Shown one piece after another: positions 1 to 10,984 of a DNA stretch of 64,000 bases. Within the stretch, counting starts at the first letter, position 1; each line of letters starts with the position of its first letter. Both the position numbers and the translations under genes were made by a program. Source of the DNA: Viola odorata (taxonomy: Eukaryota; Streptophyta; Magnoliopsida; Malpighiales; Violaceae); the NCBI GenBank assembly GCA_963691705.1, contig OY829542.1, forward strand, positions 565,501 through 629,500, given 5' to 3'. The notes under the pieces were generated by a model. That model worked only from the letters and a program-made list of their open reading frames with translations, did not search any database and had not been told where the DNA came from.

Positions 1-317
1 TTCCACATTTGATAAAACGGAATCTTTTAATACATAAAACGCACATTTTAGATAACTTGAAGTTGGAACTATCGCCCAAAAATAGTAGTACTTTTTTTGG
101 TTGTACAAGTTAGCCACTATACCATTAGGTAGACATATATAAACTTGGTCAGCACAAATTTGACAAGTACAATTCTTCCATTGAGTAACTTAAAAGAACA
201 TGGAATAATATTCCAGATAATGTTTATTTATTTATTTTTCTCCATCTATATATATTGCTTGACTTTCATGAACCTTGTATCAGTTTCATTATATTGTTAT
301 CCGAGTTGTAACAGGAA
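1..317 (+). other. Upstream region and 5' leader of the peroxidase gene
   Basis: AT-rich, with no coding sequence I can support. It holds a good TATA box at 136-143 and probably the whole core promoter and leader of the peroxidase gene that starts at 318. A second TATA-like run lies near 245-255. The distal promoter lies outside the window. Confidence 0.6.
136..143 (+). promoter_or_regulatory. TATA box of the peroxidase gene
   Basis: TATATAAA lies about 180 bases upstream of the peroxidase ATG. Transcription about 30 bases downstream would give a leader of roughly 145-150 nt. This is a position-based inference; no transcript data are available. Confidence 0.45.
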
Positions 318-1581
318 ATGGCAGCCTTTGCATTAACCAGTTTGTGTTTGGCTGCGGCCACTGTTTTTGCCCTGTTATGTTTGATCTCAACTTCGAACGC
401 GAAGCTCGATTCTCGTTACTACGACGGAGCATGCCCACAGACTGAGAAAATCATTTCGGATGCAGTTCGTCAAGCTGCATTGAATGATCCCAAAGTCCCT
501 GCTCGCATTCTCAGGATGTTCTTCCATGATTGTTTCATAAGGGTATGAGTCACAATGACACCCCTCTTTCTCTACTTATATTTTAGTTGATTACCTGCGC
601 GTGTACTCCTGACGTGCTAACTCACACCAGCAGTACGGTTAATCACTAGCGCATCACAACGTGGTCCTAGTGGCGAATCCGTACGGAATCGTAACTTTTT
701 TAATGATTTAATAAAATTTTGATATAGGGATGTGATGCATCCATTTTGGTGGACTCTACACCTGGAAACCAAGCTGAGAAAGATGGGCCTCCAAATATTT
801 CAGTTAGATCCTTTTATGTAATTGACAATGCCAAAACAAAGCTCGAAGAAGCTTGTCCACACACGGTTTCTTGTGCTGATATTATAGCAATTGCAGCAAG
901 AGATGTAGTTACCATGGTAATTTTTAGTAGAAAATTAAAACCTTTTATCATATTTTTATACATATTTTCCTCTTTTTTATTTATTTTAATAATTTTTCTT
1001 TTGTTTTGAAATATTAGTCAGGGGGTCCTTTCTGGAATGTACTAAAAGGGAGGAAAGATGGGAGGGTTTCAAAAGCTAATGACACCATTAACTTGCCAGC
1101 TCCTACCTTCAACGTCACGCAACTGATTCAAAGCTTTGGCAAGAGAGGTTTAGGTGTGAAAGATTTGGTCGCTCTGTCGGGAGGTCACACACTGGGGTTT
1201 TCGCATTGCTCGTCGTTCGAAGGCCGGCTTCGTAACTTCAGTTCAACCCACGACGTTGATCCTACCATGGATGAAGGTTTTGCAAGGAAGCTGAGGAATA
1301 AATGCCCAAAACCAAACAAAGATCATAATGCAGGAGAGTTCTTGGACACAACCTCTTCAGTTTTTGACAATGTTTATTACAAGAATGTTGTTCAAGGGAA
1401 GGGTGTTTTCGGGTCGGATCAAGCATTGGTCGCGGATTACAGGACTAAATGGATTGTAGAATCATTTGCTAGGGATGAGAGTTTGTTCTTCAGAGAATTT
1501 GCAGCCTCGATGGTGAAACTTGGAAATGTTGGGGTGGTTGAAAATGGAGAAGTAAGACGTCAATGCAGAGTGATCAACTGA
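318..1581 (+). CDS. PER66: Secreted class III peroxidase (peroxidase 66-like)
   Basis: Three coding exons, 318-542, 728-916 and 1018-1581, all joined in phase 0, give 325 aa, the normal size for plant secretory peroxidases (EC 1.11.1.7). Residues 1-28 are a hydrophobic signal peptide ending in Ala, so the mature protein starts near Lys29 and should go to the apoplast or cell wall. The distal haem site is Arg66 and His70 in RMFFHDCF. The following GCD, with Cys72 and Cys77, supplies the conserved disulfide and calcium-site region. The proximal haem ligand is His195 in ALSGGHTLG; most relatives read SGAHT there. The C-terminal [15 protein letters not shown] block is typical. Known roles are H2O2-dependent oxidation of phenolics, including lignin formation. 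Two AATAAA signals follow near 1710-1726. The family call is certain; the peroxidase 66 assignment rests on overall resemblance and on its position next to the 2OG oxygenase and MADS genes. Confidence 0.95.
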
Positions 1582-2296
1582 TCAGAAAAAGAGTGTTAAT
1601 TGATAGAGGCAGATGTTTTTTTTTCCCAGTTCTTTTAAGATTTTCCCTCCAAAAGTATGTATTTTCAGACAAAAACTGATGAGGCTGATCATTTATCGTG
1701 AGTTTGTGTAATAAAATATGAATAAATTCATCAACTATTGGTTTCCATTAACTTGTTTCATTGTTTTCGACAATATGAAATTTATGCTCATCGGCACAAC
1801 ATAGTAAGAAGAATAACAGTATGGAAAGCGCAATCGAAATGAAATTCCAACACGAACTGCTTCAGCAGAATGCAGAAACCATGGTTCAGCAAACAAGGAA
1901 AATAAAAGAAGGTACATGATGCATGATATGCTTCAAAATTAAACGACAAGCTTTCAAAATGAATTTGAAAGCTGAAATGCATCCTCATTATATTTTAACT
2001 TCAATAAAATATGTTCGATTTCAATAAGAATTCATCCCACCTTCCTAGTTCAAATTTTGCAACAGAAACGTCAGGTGAGATGTCAAAGCCAGGTAGTAGA
2101 AGCTAACATCTAAAACAAATATATTATAGACTTACAAAATTCTCATTTGTGTTACTAATAAATGGTAATCGAGCTTTACGGAAGTCTATATTTTTTAAGA
2201 AGAAATTGACTTATAACATACAGGTGTTGAAATAGAAACGTTGAGTGAAAGTTTATAAAGGTTACTTGATTTCAGATGTCAGAATGGTTCACACCT
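1582..2296. other. Convergent spacer between peroxidase and 2OG oxygenase genes
   Basis: Holds the 3' untranslated regions of two genes that face each other. Poly(A) signals of the peroxidase gene are at 1710-1726. A short palindrome (AGCTTTCAAA and its complement) lies around 1950-1972. No coding exon is supported. Confidence 0.6.
1710..1726 (+). terminator. Polyadenylation signals of the peroxidase gene
   Basis: Two AATAAA hexamers, at 1710-1715 and 1721-1726, lie 130-145 bases after the stop codon, the usual distance for a plant 3' end. Confidence 0.5.
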
Positions 2297-3476
2297 TCAA
2301 GCAAAGCATACATCTGAACGAAACACATACTTGACTCCCTTGGTAACACTTCGGCCCTCATGCAACAAACACTTGTCCCCATGAATGTGCAACAGAGCCA
2401 TTCCTTCCAGAGGAGCAACCTACACTCAAATTGGCACAACAAAGACAATGCAGCGATTGGTCAAATGAAAACTGAAGCTCATCTAATAATAGAAACAGAA
2501 AGAGAAGACTGGGAGTTAAGGCATTTACATCAGCCACAACGGCATTTCTTGAACCATAAAAGACGGTCTCTCCTCCAACTAGAGGCTCTGAAAAATAATC
2601 CTTCACGCCACTTTGATCATTCTTAGCTTTAGCCTTGGAACCACCACCACCACTCAAATATATTAACAAAGTGTAACGCGTCTGCTTACCATCTCCAAGA
2701 TCAACACTTCCATCGATATGCCGACCAAAGTGCTGACCAACCTTATACCTAACCTCATAGAAACATAAAATTTCACAATCACAACCTCGAGAATCAGAAT
2801 GAAACAATAACATATAGACCCACAAAGAGAAAACAGCTGACTTAACATCTCCGCAACCACACAGGACTAGTTCTTTGGTTCAAATCTCAAAGAAATCTAT
2901 GGCAACTAAGCTCAATTAACCTCATCAACACACTCCACAAGGAAAACAGCTAAAAATAATTGAACCAACCTGTAGAATCTGATATTTGGATTCAACCCAA
3001 CAGCAGTCTTCCCACGAATTTTAATACCAGAGAAGAATTTGTTAAGTCCAGAAACCCAAATAGCGTTTGCAAGATCAGGATCGTTAACAGAGATTCTATC
3101 ATTATCTCTGTAAGCTTCACCATGAGTCGGGCCAAGACTCCCCTGGTGAGCAAACCCAATAGCTTCAGCAGCTTTAATGAAAGCCTTCGACTCTGCGGGC
3201 GTCAAGAACTCCCGCACCTGAAAACCCAAAACCCAAAAAATGTCTCACCTTGTCAGAAAGTTTTAAGATTTCAAATTGACTGCAAAAAAGAACACAAATT
3301 CTAGGAAACTTAACAGTGAAAAGATCCGTGTCTTTGATGAAATTTGCTTTCAGATTTTTCTTGGGTTTGATGAGAGGCCACTTTGCGGTGGAGGATGATG
3401 ATTTATTGCCGCTGGGGTCTCCCATCTCTCTCTTCTTTGCCGCCGCATCCGTGCCTGTCTTTCCTGCTTCTGCCAT
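2297..3476 (-). CDS. Prolyl 4-hydroxylase-like 2OG-Fe(II) oxygenase
   Basis: Four coding exons on the minus strand, 3476-3315, 3217-2970, 2748-2529 and 2419-2297 (phases 0, 2, 0), give 250 aa. Exon 1 must end at 3315, with donor GTTAAG, to keep the frame into VREFLTP. The double-stranded beta-helix domain carries the iron ligands His147 and Asp149 (GRHIDGS) and His230 (LLHEG). Lys240 (VKYVFRSD), ten residues after the last His, is the expected 2-oxoglutarate contact of prolyl 4-hydroxylases. An internal stretch rich in Gly, Ser and Lys (about residues 165-180) is probably a surface loop. There is no signal peptide or membrane segment, unlike the ER cell-wall prolyl hydroxylases, so it is probably soluble; its substrate is unknown. 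From memory it matches At5g51880. It is transcribed away from the MADS gene and converges on the peroxidase gene. Confidence 0.9.
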
Positions 3477-3543
3477 TAAAAGGAGGAGTGGATGCTATTT
3501 TTTCGTCGAGGAGTCAGGGACTGGTTTGTTTCATGCATATATT

Positions 3544-3617
3544 TGGGCCAGGCCATTACCAGATTATAGCCCAAGAAGGATGTATGGGGTAACACGCCCG
3601 CTTCTCTTCAAGGCCCA
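3544..3617 (-). promoter_or_regulatory. Site II motif cluster upstream of the oxygenase gene
   Basis: TGGGCC at 3544-3549 and its complement-strand equivalents at 3568-3573 and 3612-3617 lie 68-141 bases before the oxygenase ATG. In plants, clustered site II motifs are known from promoters of genes active in dividing or metabolically busy cells and bind TCP factors. That they act here is inference. Confidence 0.4.
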
Positions 3618-3658
3618 CCAGAGAATTAAATTAATTAGACTCTCCAAGCAAAGCGATC

Positions 3659-3664
3659 CACGTG
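3659..3664. promoter_or_regulatory. G-box (CACGTG) in the divergent promoter
   Basis: A perfect CACGTG, followed directly by ATTGG (an inverted CCAAT). This is the type of site bound by bHLH and bZIP factors, together with a possible NF-Y site. It could serve either neighbour. Confidence 0.35.
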
Positions 3665-3864
3665 ATTGGTCCTCTCTCATTGTGTGATGCTAAACTCTTA
3701 TTGGTCATTTGAGCACATTATTGTACGATGAAACAGACACGTTCTTTACTTATTGATCCTATTTATTACTTTAATTTGGTGACTTGCTCCCCCACCTGCG
3801 GCTCCTTAAATAAGTAAATAAAGATTCCTAATATAATATTTTGTTTCGTTCTTTCTTAATTTTT

Positions 3865-3874
3865 CCATAATTGG
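3865..3874. promoter_or_regulatory. CArG box upstream of the MADS gene
   Basis: CCATAATTGG fits CC(A/T)6GG, the binding site of MADS-domain proteins. It lies 741-750 bases before the MADS start codon, so auto- or cross-regulation by MADS factors is possible. A single motif is weak evidence. Confidence 0.35.
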
Positions 3875-4440
3875 ATAGGAAATGAGGTTTGCAATTTTTT
3901 AATCACATACTTGCTGCTAATCCATATTCTATAATCTATATGGGTTTCTTCTCTTTTCTTCGTTACCTAATTTTTAGATCTGAAACCATAATTTCCCTAA
4001 AAATAAAGTATTATTGCAAATATTATTTTTAGCTTTTTGTTGGGGATGAGAGCTGAATAAGAAAGGCATGATGTTCATAAATATTGGTATATAGATATGA
4101 CTAAAGGGGAAAGAATGTGGAATTTTGTGGTCTAAAAAATAAGAGAATCATTTCATCAACTTAAAAAACCCATGATCTCTCCTTCTTCTGTCCATCGTTC
4201 TTTCTAGGGTTCTTCACTCTTTTCTCCTCTCTTTAAAAAACTAGTATACTCCTTCCTCTTTTGTACTGCAAATTAATACTACAGAGAGTTTTGAGTTGTG
4301 AACTTTTTCCTTTTCTTTCCCCTTTTTGAACATTTTAGGTTCAGATCCTTACTTACCTCCTCCTTCTTCTTCTCTTTTTTTGAATATTAGAAGGAAAAAT
4401 TGCAGTATTTTAGGGCTTTGGATAGAGATCGATTAAGGAA

Positions 4441-4508
4441 AGAAGAAGAAGAAGAAGAAGAAGAAGAAGAAGAAGAAGAAGAAGAAGAAGAAGAAGAAGA
4501 AGAAGAAG
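4441..4508 (+). repeat. (GAA)n microsatellite in the MADS-box 5' leader
   Basis: About 68 bases of uninterrupted GAA repeats (about 22 units) lie about 107 bases before the MADS ATG, probably within the transcribed leader. A 13-base direct repeat (CAGTATTTTAGGG) flanks the region at 4403-4415 and 4564-4576. A plausible leader intron starts directly after the repeat (GTAATAAG at 4509) and ends with ATAG at 4598. Confidence 0.85.
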
Positions 4509-4614
4509 GTAATAAGTTTAATTAATTAAATTTGTGTGAATAATTTGTCTATTATTAAAATTACAGTATTTTAGGGTTTCTTGTCTAATTAATCATAGGA
4601 GGTGATCGATCGAT

Positions 4615-7600
4615 ATGGTGAGAGGGAAGATTGAGATGAGGAAGATTGAGAATCCGTCGAGTCGGCAGGTGACTTTCTCGAAACGCAGGAATGGGCTGCT
4701 CAAGAAAGCTCATGAGTTATCTGTTCTTTGCGATGCAGAAGTTGCAGTCATCATCTTCTCCCAAACTGGAAGACTCGTCCACTTCTCCAGCATGAATGAG
4801 TATACTACATGTTTCTTTCTTCTTCTTTTCTTTTCTTTTGAATAATGCATATTAATTATTTTCTTGATCCTATACAGTATATATGTTCCTTGCTTTCCCT
4901 TCTTTTTACAATTCTATTTTTCTTTCACATATATTAAAGATAGATATTAGTATTGTCCTAGAAATAGAAGAAATCCTCAAAAGAACTGCAAAATGATGGA
5001 CAGTCCCATCCAAGTTAATTTCTATACTCCATATGGTACATATATTATTTTATTTTATTAACTCTTCAAGTACTACAACCAACTGCAACTGCTCCCCTTG
5101 AATTTTTCCACTTCCTTCTTCCAGTTGTGGTAACTGGTAAGTAAGTAGCTAGCTCTCAGCTCTCATCTATAAGGGATGAGACTAATTTCATCTTAGTACT
5201 CTCGAAAAAATGGCTCTTGTTTGTTTCATTTTTAAAACTCAAATTCGATATTTTAGTTAATTAATACTCTCTCCGTCCTTTTTTAATGGACATTTGGAGG
5301 GAGGGCACAAGTTTTAAGAAAGGAAAAAGTGTTGTCAATTTGGCATACTTTTGAAATTTTATATGGCTCATAATTTTTTTCAATTTTTTTATTCAGATTG
5401 TAGCCCACCATTAAATAACTTTTATTTATAAGTGGAACTCAAAATATCTTGATTGGATCAAAACGTTCATTAAAAGTGGATAAGATTTTGAACTGTCCAT
5501 TAAAAAAAGACGAAGTATTACGTTTTAAATTTGTGAGAGGTTCATTTTGTAGTCTCATTGTAAATTTTTTGAACACACCCACACAGTTAACAAACTAAAC
5601 ACTAACATTCACCAAACAATTAATATTGCTCCTCCTTTTCTTTTCTTTTTCTGCTTTTTTCTTCTTCTTAAATTGTTCATTTCCTTATACAAACGAAGGT
5701 TTTATGCATTAATTGATCACATAGAAATTGCATCAGCTTGTAGAAGACAGAATATGATTTTTCCAAAAGAAACCCTATTATTTGTTTGTTTCTATAAATT
5801 AATAATTCTGCAACAAATTAACTATTCCACTCTTCAAAACATCTCTAGTTAGAAGATTAATGCTTTAATGTACTAATAAATTGTACTCATTCTTCACTTC
5901 TTTTTTGGTTTTCCTTTTCCGTCCACTCCTTTCAGCGTTTCCGGTAGGAAATTAAACTCATTTGAGTATTGTCAGATTTTAAAAAGAGAAGACTCTCTCC
6001 TAGCATAATTTACTATACGTATTCAAGTTAATCAATACACTCTTCACATTAATTGTACATTTTAACCTTGTGAGGGGTTCATTTTCTAGTATCATTACAC
6101 ATCTTTTGAGCAAGGAAAGTTTCACCAAATGCAATATTGTTCCTCCTTTTTTCTGTCTTCTTTTCCTGCACAAACAAAGATTTTATGCACAAATTGATTG
6201 CATCAGCTTGCAGAAGACAATAGATCGGTACCGTACATGTAAAAAGGAAGTGCAAACCAAGGGGATCAGTACTACCGAACAACATATTCAGGTTACGTTA
6301 CAAATCTCTTAAATGTCATTATACAATTGTCGGAATAAACTTAATTTCTACTAGCGACGTACAATATTGCAGCAAATGAAGAACGAGTCAGAAAATATGG
6401 TCGAGAAAGTTGAGCACCTTCAGATTCTGCAACGGTACGTTTATACTATTGACTTCGGTTTGTTTCTTTCAGTATGTTTGCAAGCTTATTGAGTAAACTA
6501 TTATAGGAAGCTCCAGGGACAATGTCTAGATTCATGTTCCGTGGATGAACTCCAAGATTTCGGGAGCCAACTTGAGAGAAGCTTAATCAAAATCCGCGAA
6601 AAAAAGGTACTATGCAACTCTTTCGGCGGTTAGGATTCAGTCATGAAAACAAATTATTTTCCATTCTTTTTTTGGCTTGCTATGTGTTATTAATTCTGCT
6701 TCCAATCGAATATATATATCCTATAATTTTCAGGCTCAGTTACTGAACGAGCGGATAATGGAACTGAAGGGAAAGGTATATATATATGTTCTTGCCTAAT
6801 TAAGAATCTTGTTACTTCTGTTGCTTAACTGTTTAATGGTTCTTGATTTGTTTTATATATATCCTAATTAGTTTCCGGTTGTTTTTTCTCTGGGTTGATT
6901 CCTGTCTTAGGAGAAACTCTTGTCAGAGGAGAACACAAGTCTGAAAAGAAAGGTTAGCGCGGTCATTAGCTTTTCTTTCCAACTATTCATCTTGAGAAAA
7001 AGAAATTATACACTGCCCATAATTTTTACTGCTAATAATGTTATGTACTCCTTACTGTGTCATAAAGGAGTAGTGTGTTTGCTTTATAATAATAATCATT
7101 TATTTCTTTTTGTATTTTTCTTATTCATATTCCCTCCGAATTTCTTTTATTATCCATTTAACCGAAATTTTAGATATCGAAATAATGACTATTTTTAGTT
7201 GAAAATAGTTGGAAAATTTTTTTAAAAATTATAAAATAGTATATGTATATATCCACATGGGATAATCTTTGCCACATAGGAAAAAATAGCATTTTTTTTT
7301 GTTAAAATTACACAATGTGGGTTAAATTATATGGCTAGCGAGGAGCTAACTGAGATAGATTGAATAAATACGTTGTCTTTATATAAAAAGAAGAATACAT
7401 TCTTTACCCATAAGAAAAAAATAAGTATTTTCTTTCTTAATTAATACATTGTCTTTGTCATTAAATCAAACTAAATATGAACGAGTTTATTGTCACTCGA
7501 TCATAATTAACTGTGGGTGATACAGACTGAGTTTGATGTGTGTAGATTTGCGAGGAGCGGACGCCAAGTCAAAGCGAACATGGCAAAGAAGGTATAACGT

Positions 7601-7689
7601 ACTTCCACTTGGAGGAGCAGATGCAGATCAATCCGGAAATCGAAACTGAATTGTATATCGGCCTACCAAAGCTTCACTTCTATCTGTAG
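4615..7689 (+). CDS. AGL42: MIKC MADS-box transcription factor, SOC1/AGL42-71-72 group
   Basis: Seven coding exons, 4615-4799, 6207-6291, 6373-6434, 6507-6606, 6734-6775, 6911-6952 and 7546-7689, give 219 aa. The inner exon sizes (62, 100, 42, 42) are those usual in MIKC MADS genes. Residues 1-60 are the MADS DNA-binding and dimerisation domain ([13 protein letters not shown], then [17 protein letters not shown]). The I region follows, then a K-box with [15 protein letters not shown], and the tail ends in [10 protein letters not shown], the C-terminal motif of SOC1-type proteins. Exon 2 must begin at 6207; using the AG at 6213 would put a stop in frame. Known relatives AGL42, AGL71 and AGL72 promote flowering or delay floral ageing. 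Only one copy is present here, whereas Arabidopsis has AGL71 and AGL72 in tandem. Intron 1 holds a Stowaway-like element and a decayed copy of the exon 2 region. Confidence 0.93.
5267..5515. mobile_element. Stowaway-like MITE in intron 1 of the MADS gene
   Basis: The ends are inverted copies: CTCTCTCCGTCC on the left, and on the right a degenerate complement ending in GACGAAG. Homology continues inward through TTTTTAATGGACA. The element is bounded by TA on both sides (5265-5266 and 5516-5517). Length is 249 bp with no coding capacity. The TA target and CTCCCTCCGTCC-type end place it with Tc1/Mariner-derived Stowaway elements. Drift between the ends suggests it is old. Confidence 0.75.
5530..5751 (+). 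repeat. Decayed duplicate of the intron 1/exon 2 boundary region
   Basis: This block matches 6066-6228 in order. Shared landmarks are TGTGAGAGGTTCATTTTGTAG, ACCAAACAAT with ATATTG and CTCCTTTT, TTTATGCA, and CATCAGCTTGTAGAAGACA at the acceptor. The equivalent of the exon 2 start reads CTTGTAGAAGACA, with TAG in the reading frame. It is a relic that would truncate the protein if spliced in. Confidence 0.75.
6066..6228 (+). repeat. Second copy of the duplicated block, containing the real exon 2 start
   Basis: Counterpart of 5530-5751. Here the acceptor CATCAG and the exon start CTTGCAGAAGACA are intact. The two copies are offset by about 470-540 bases because of small insertions and deletions. 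Confidence 0.75.
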
Positions 7690-9526
7690 GTCGTCGCCGT
7701 TTTGCCATGCATTTGCTGACGATATGCGCCCAGGTACTCTTAGAAATTAAATTTAGATTAATATTATTAATTAGACAAATTAATCTAGTGTACATGCTGC
7801 GATACAAGTAGTCCGGTGTAAGTGACATTTAACTTGTTTTGCTTATTTTAAAATTCCAAGTAAAAATGGTACAAAATTTGTCACATATATCTCAAATTTT
7901 AATCTGTCTATTTATCTATGAGGTTTTAAAGAAGCTGAAAATATCAGTCATTAGGTTTTTTGGTCTCTAAATTCACTAGTTAGCCACATAATTAAGGGCC
8001 TAATTTTTTTTACATGCCCCTACAAAATTTTAAATTAACTTATTTTTGTATCCTTTATTAATTTTTTATTTTCATATTTTTGTTCATTCAATTTAACATT
8101 CCCAATTATTTAGGTCTAACTCCGTTACTGTGCTGACGATATTGCCCCAAACTCGACGTTCAGGTTGAATTTGAGGCCTAATATTCTTCAAGAGAATACT
8201 TGAGGGTTTGGGGTGGACCTTTTTCAGAGTTTAACAGAAAATACAAACTTTGTTGCTTGAAATATAGATTTAGTGATTTACCGTATATGTATATATTTTT
8301 ACCTACAGGTTAAACCTTCGTCCATATATGCCCTTGTGAGTAAAGATGCAATATAATTAATGACAATACATAGCAAATAAATATTGATTATGATCAATAT
8401 ATACCCAGCCTTTGGAGAAAATAAAAAAGAAATGTAAACTCATACGATTATAAATTTACAAAATCATAAGCGTTGGATCGAAAATTTGACACTTTATCAA
8501 ATACTAAGTCCACGGACTTGTATAAGGAGAAAATTTTCCGAGTATATTATATTGGCCACACAGCAAAGCTCAAAAGAGTCAAGTCAACTAAGCAAAGCGA
8601 AGAAGTTTATGGGCTTGAAGTTTTTCGGCCGTGTAAAAGTATAACAATAGCTTTAAGCACATCTCATTGATGGGCTTTGAGGCGCAGTTACGGCCTTCTA
8701 CCTTATGGGTGGTGCCACTAAACCCAGCAGTTACAGCCTTCTACCACATGACAACGCTTTAGACAGAATAGAGTGATCACATGACAATTAATTAACTCTA
8801 GTAAAATGAAGTAGTATATGAAAATTGAAATGGCTTGTGGTGACATTGCATCCTTAATTAGGATATGGGTGGTGTAGCCTGGTAGGGGATTATTAAAATC
8901 AATTATGGGATTCAACAAATTATTTAATTAGGGCATTAATTTATTTATTTTGACCCTTCGAGCAAGAGGTGGGGTGGATCACTTTTAAATTTGAAATGGT
9001 TCGTCTTTGACGTCTGATGACGAGAGAGCTAGGCTTTTAGTTTTATTAGACGATTGTTAATAGAGAAATTAGCAGACAGGTGAGGTCAGGAGTCAGGAAT
9101 ATTGTGAAGAGGAGGAATCTGCCAACGAACGACGTAAATCTCTCTATTTCTCTTTTATTTTCAATTTATGTGTGCTTTTACTTCGGATGGATTTATTTAT
9201 TCACAAACCAAACAAAGCGACAACTCATTCGTATTCAGTTTTGCCTGATGAGTTCTTGTTGGGACAAGTCAGTTCGCAGTCACAATCACAAGTTCAAACT
9301 TCAAAGTGTTCAAAGTGATATAAGTGATATTCTCTCGTTCGTGAAAATTTGTCTTTTTTTTACCTATATATAAATTAATTTCAATCATTGGATATAATTA
9401 TTTATCAATATCTTTTTGTTTGATTCCATTAATAAATGAAAAGATGCATTTGAGAATTTTTTTTATTTAAAGAAAAGGTAAATAATTTTTTAATAACTCA
9501 ACATTGTCGCTGAATATGCAGCTCAT

Positions 9527-9600
9527 TAGTTGTTTTATTGGTAATAAAAATATATACTAATAGGATTTCATATTCGAATCTCACCTCCGCTTATAAAAAC
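9527..9600. repeat. Dispersed repeat fragment, possibly SINE-derived
   Basis: A segment containing CTCATTAGTTGTTTTATTGG, GTAATAAAAATAT and then TTCGAATCTCACC recurs in diverged form at 16070-16140. The last motif resembles the B box of tRNA-derived SINEs. No clear A box or poly(A) tail was found, so the class is uncertain. Confidence 0.35.
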
Positions 9601-10806
9601 AATAATCGACTTGTCATGAATGATTGGTTTCTTTATATCTTGGCAGAAAATGTAGGTCATAATTTGGCAATTATGGGCAATGATCGGTGATAAATTGTCT
9701 GTACAAGATGCTACTTGTCTGTCCGATCACATGAATGCATCCATATATAAATTCAAAGTTGCATGATTTTGAACTCTCAGTCTCACAAGGTAAAGTTGGT
9801 CAATCAATTCTTGTATTGAGGAAAAGAAACAAAAATGTAAAAAAAAAAAGGAAGATGGAGCCATCTTCATCTCTCAGAAAGAACTTTAATAACTAAATTC
9901 TAATTATATCCGAACGAAATAAATAAAAGATAAAATTATTAAATCATTCTGTAAAGAAGAAATTTAATAACTAAACTCCAGTTAATATGTAAGTAGGATC
10001 TCGAACGTAAGTCTAAATTTCACTCGTTTGCAGTTTTGTGGCAGATTCTCACCTTTAAGTTTCCTTAAAGATTGAATCACGTGTACATTTTATTTTATTG
10101 GGTCCATCCATCGATCCATTAACACACTGGCCATGCATCTTTCTAAGCATCTTTATCTTTTCTTCTACCTTTTCAGCACTTTTTTACAATTTGCTCAAAC
10201 TTCCACGAAATATGATCCAAATCTCAATCCATCCTGACTAAAAAAGTTATCTGCCCAATTGTTTGTGCATTATGATGTTACAGTTGCAATTCAGCTTTCT
10301 TTTTATTTTTTTTTTCATGATTTCATCTCTTTTTTAGCAATAATTAATTAATGAAGATATTTTTTGTTCCGAAAGCGAACGAGATGATTTAGTCACGAAA
10401 GATTCCACTAATAGAAATTAGATAATTTAAAGATTTCGTCCGTGAAAGTCACAAACAGTTGATAAAAGAGAGCTTCAAAATTACAACATTCCATCTACAG
10501 GAATTAGCTTATCGATCCTTTGTTGAATTAACGACACGAATAAGATCATACTAACCCGTCATTTTTTGTAAGAAGTAGAAGAAAAATCAAGAAATTCAGT
10601 CAAAGGAAAGGCAGTGAGTGCACTGACTGGCTCAGAAAATGAGGATACACAGTAACAGAAACTACCGCTGATGATGACGGATGACGCACTGAAACCTGAA
10701 AACCTTAAATTAATTTACAGACACAAACACTAAACTTTTAAAATTAATATTTACAAATTATATTTTTTTAATTCTAAAAGAAAAAGAAAAAAAAGAAGAA
10801 GAGCGA

Positions 10807-10873
10807 CACGTGTACATATTCAAAGCAACACGTGGATCCCATACGACCCCAACCAATCACATCTAATCACGTG
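10807..10873. promoter_or_regulatory. Cluster of three perfect G-boxes
   Basis: CACGTG occurs at 10807-10812, 10829-10834 and 10868-10873, with CCAAT between the last two. The cluster starts 112 bases beyond the TRM stop codon, so it is in or near that gene's 3' untranslated region. Such density is typical of ABA- or light-responsive promoters, but no plus-strand gene is supported downstream. Confidence 0.45.
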
Positions 10874-10984
10874 ACTCACCCATGTGACCATTCTGCTTTC
10901 TGTCTCTGTCGTCTCCTTCCTCTCCTACTCAGTCAAGGAGTCAAGACCAGAAAAAACGAAAGAAAAAAAACGCAAAAAATTGAA

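Larger units (their letters stand above)
3477..4614. other. Divergent promoter region between the oxygenase and MADS genes
   Basis: About 1.1 kb between two start codons. The half near the oxygenase carries three site II motifs (TGGGCC/T) and a CACGTG G-box at 3659-3664 followed by ATTGG. The half near the MADS gene carries a CArG box, pyrimidine-rich leader sequence and a long GAA microsatellite. No exon is supported. Confidence 0.6.
7690..10984. other. Convergent intergenic region between MADS and TRM-type genes
   Basis: About 3.3 kb, AT-rich, with no supported exon. It holds a 19-base near-perfect direct repeat (8684-8702 and 8727-8745), a dispersed-repeat fragment with a tRNA B-box-like GAATCTCACC near 9527-9600, a G-box at 10078-10083 and a cluster of three more at 10807-10873 next to the TRM 3' end. 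Confidence 0.55.

Noticed and set aside
4800..4845. MADS exon 1 read through into a 76-residue product
   Set aside because: The extra residues are intron sequence beyond a good GTATAC donor; all later exons join in frame.
6214..6291. MADS exon 2 starting at 6214 after CTTGCAG
   Set aside because: Joined to exon 1 (which ends at 4799 in phase 2), this start runs into TAG. The upstream acceptor at 6206 gives the conserved DLQKTIDRY instead.
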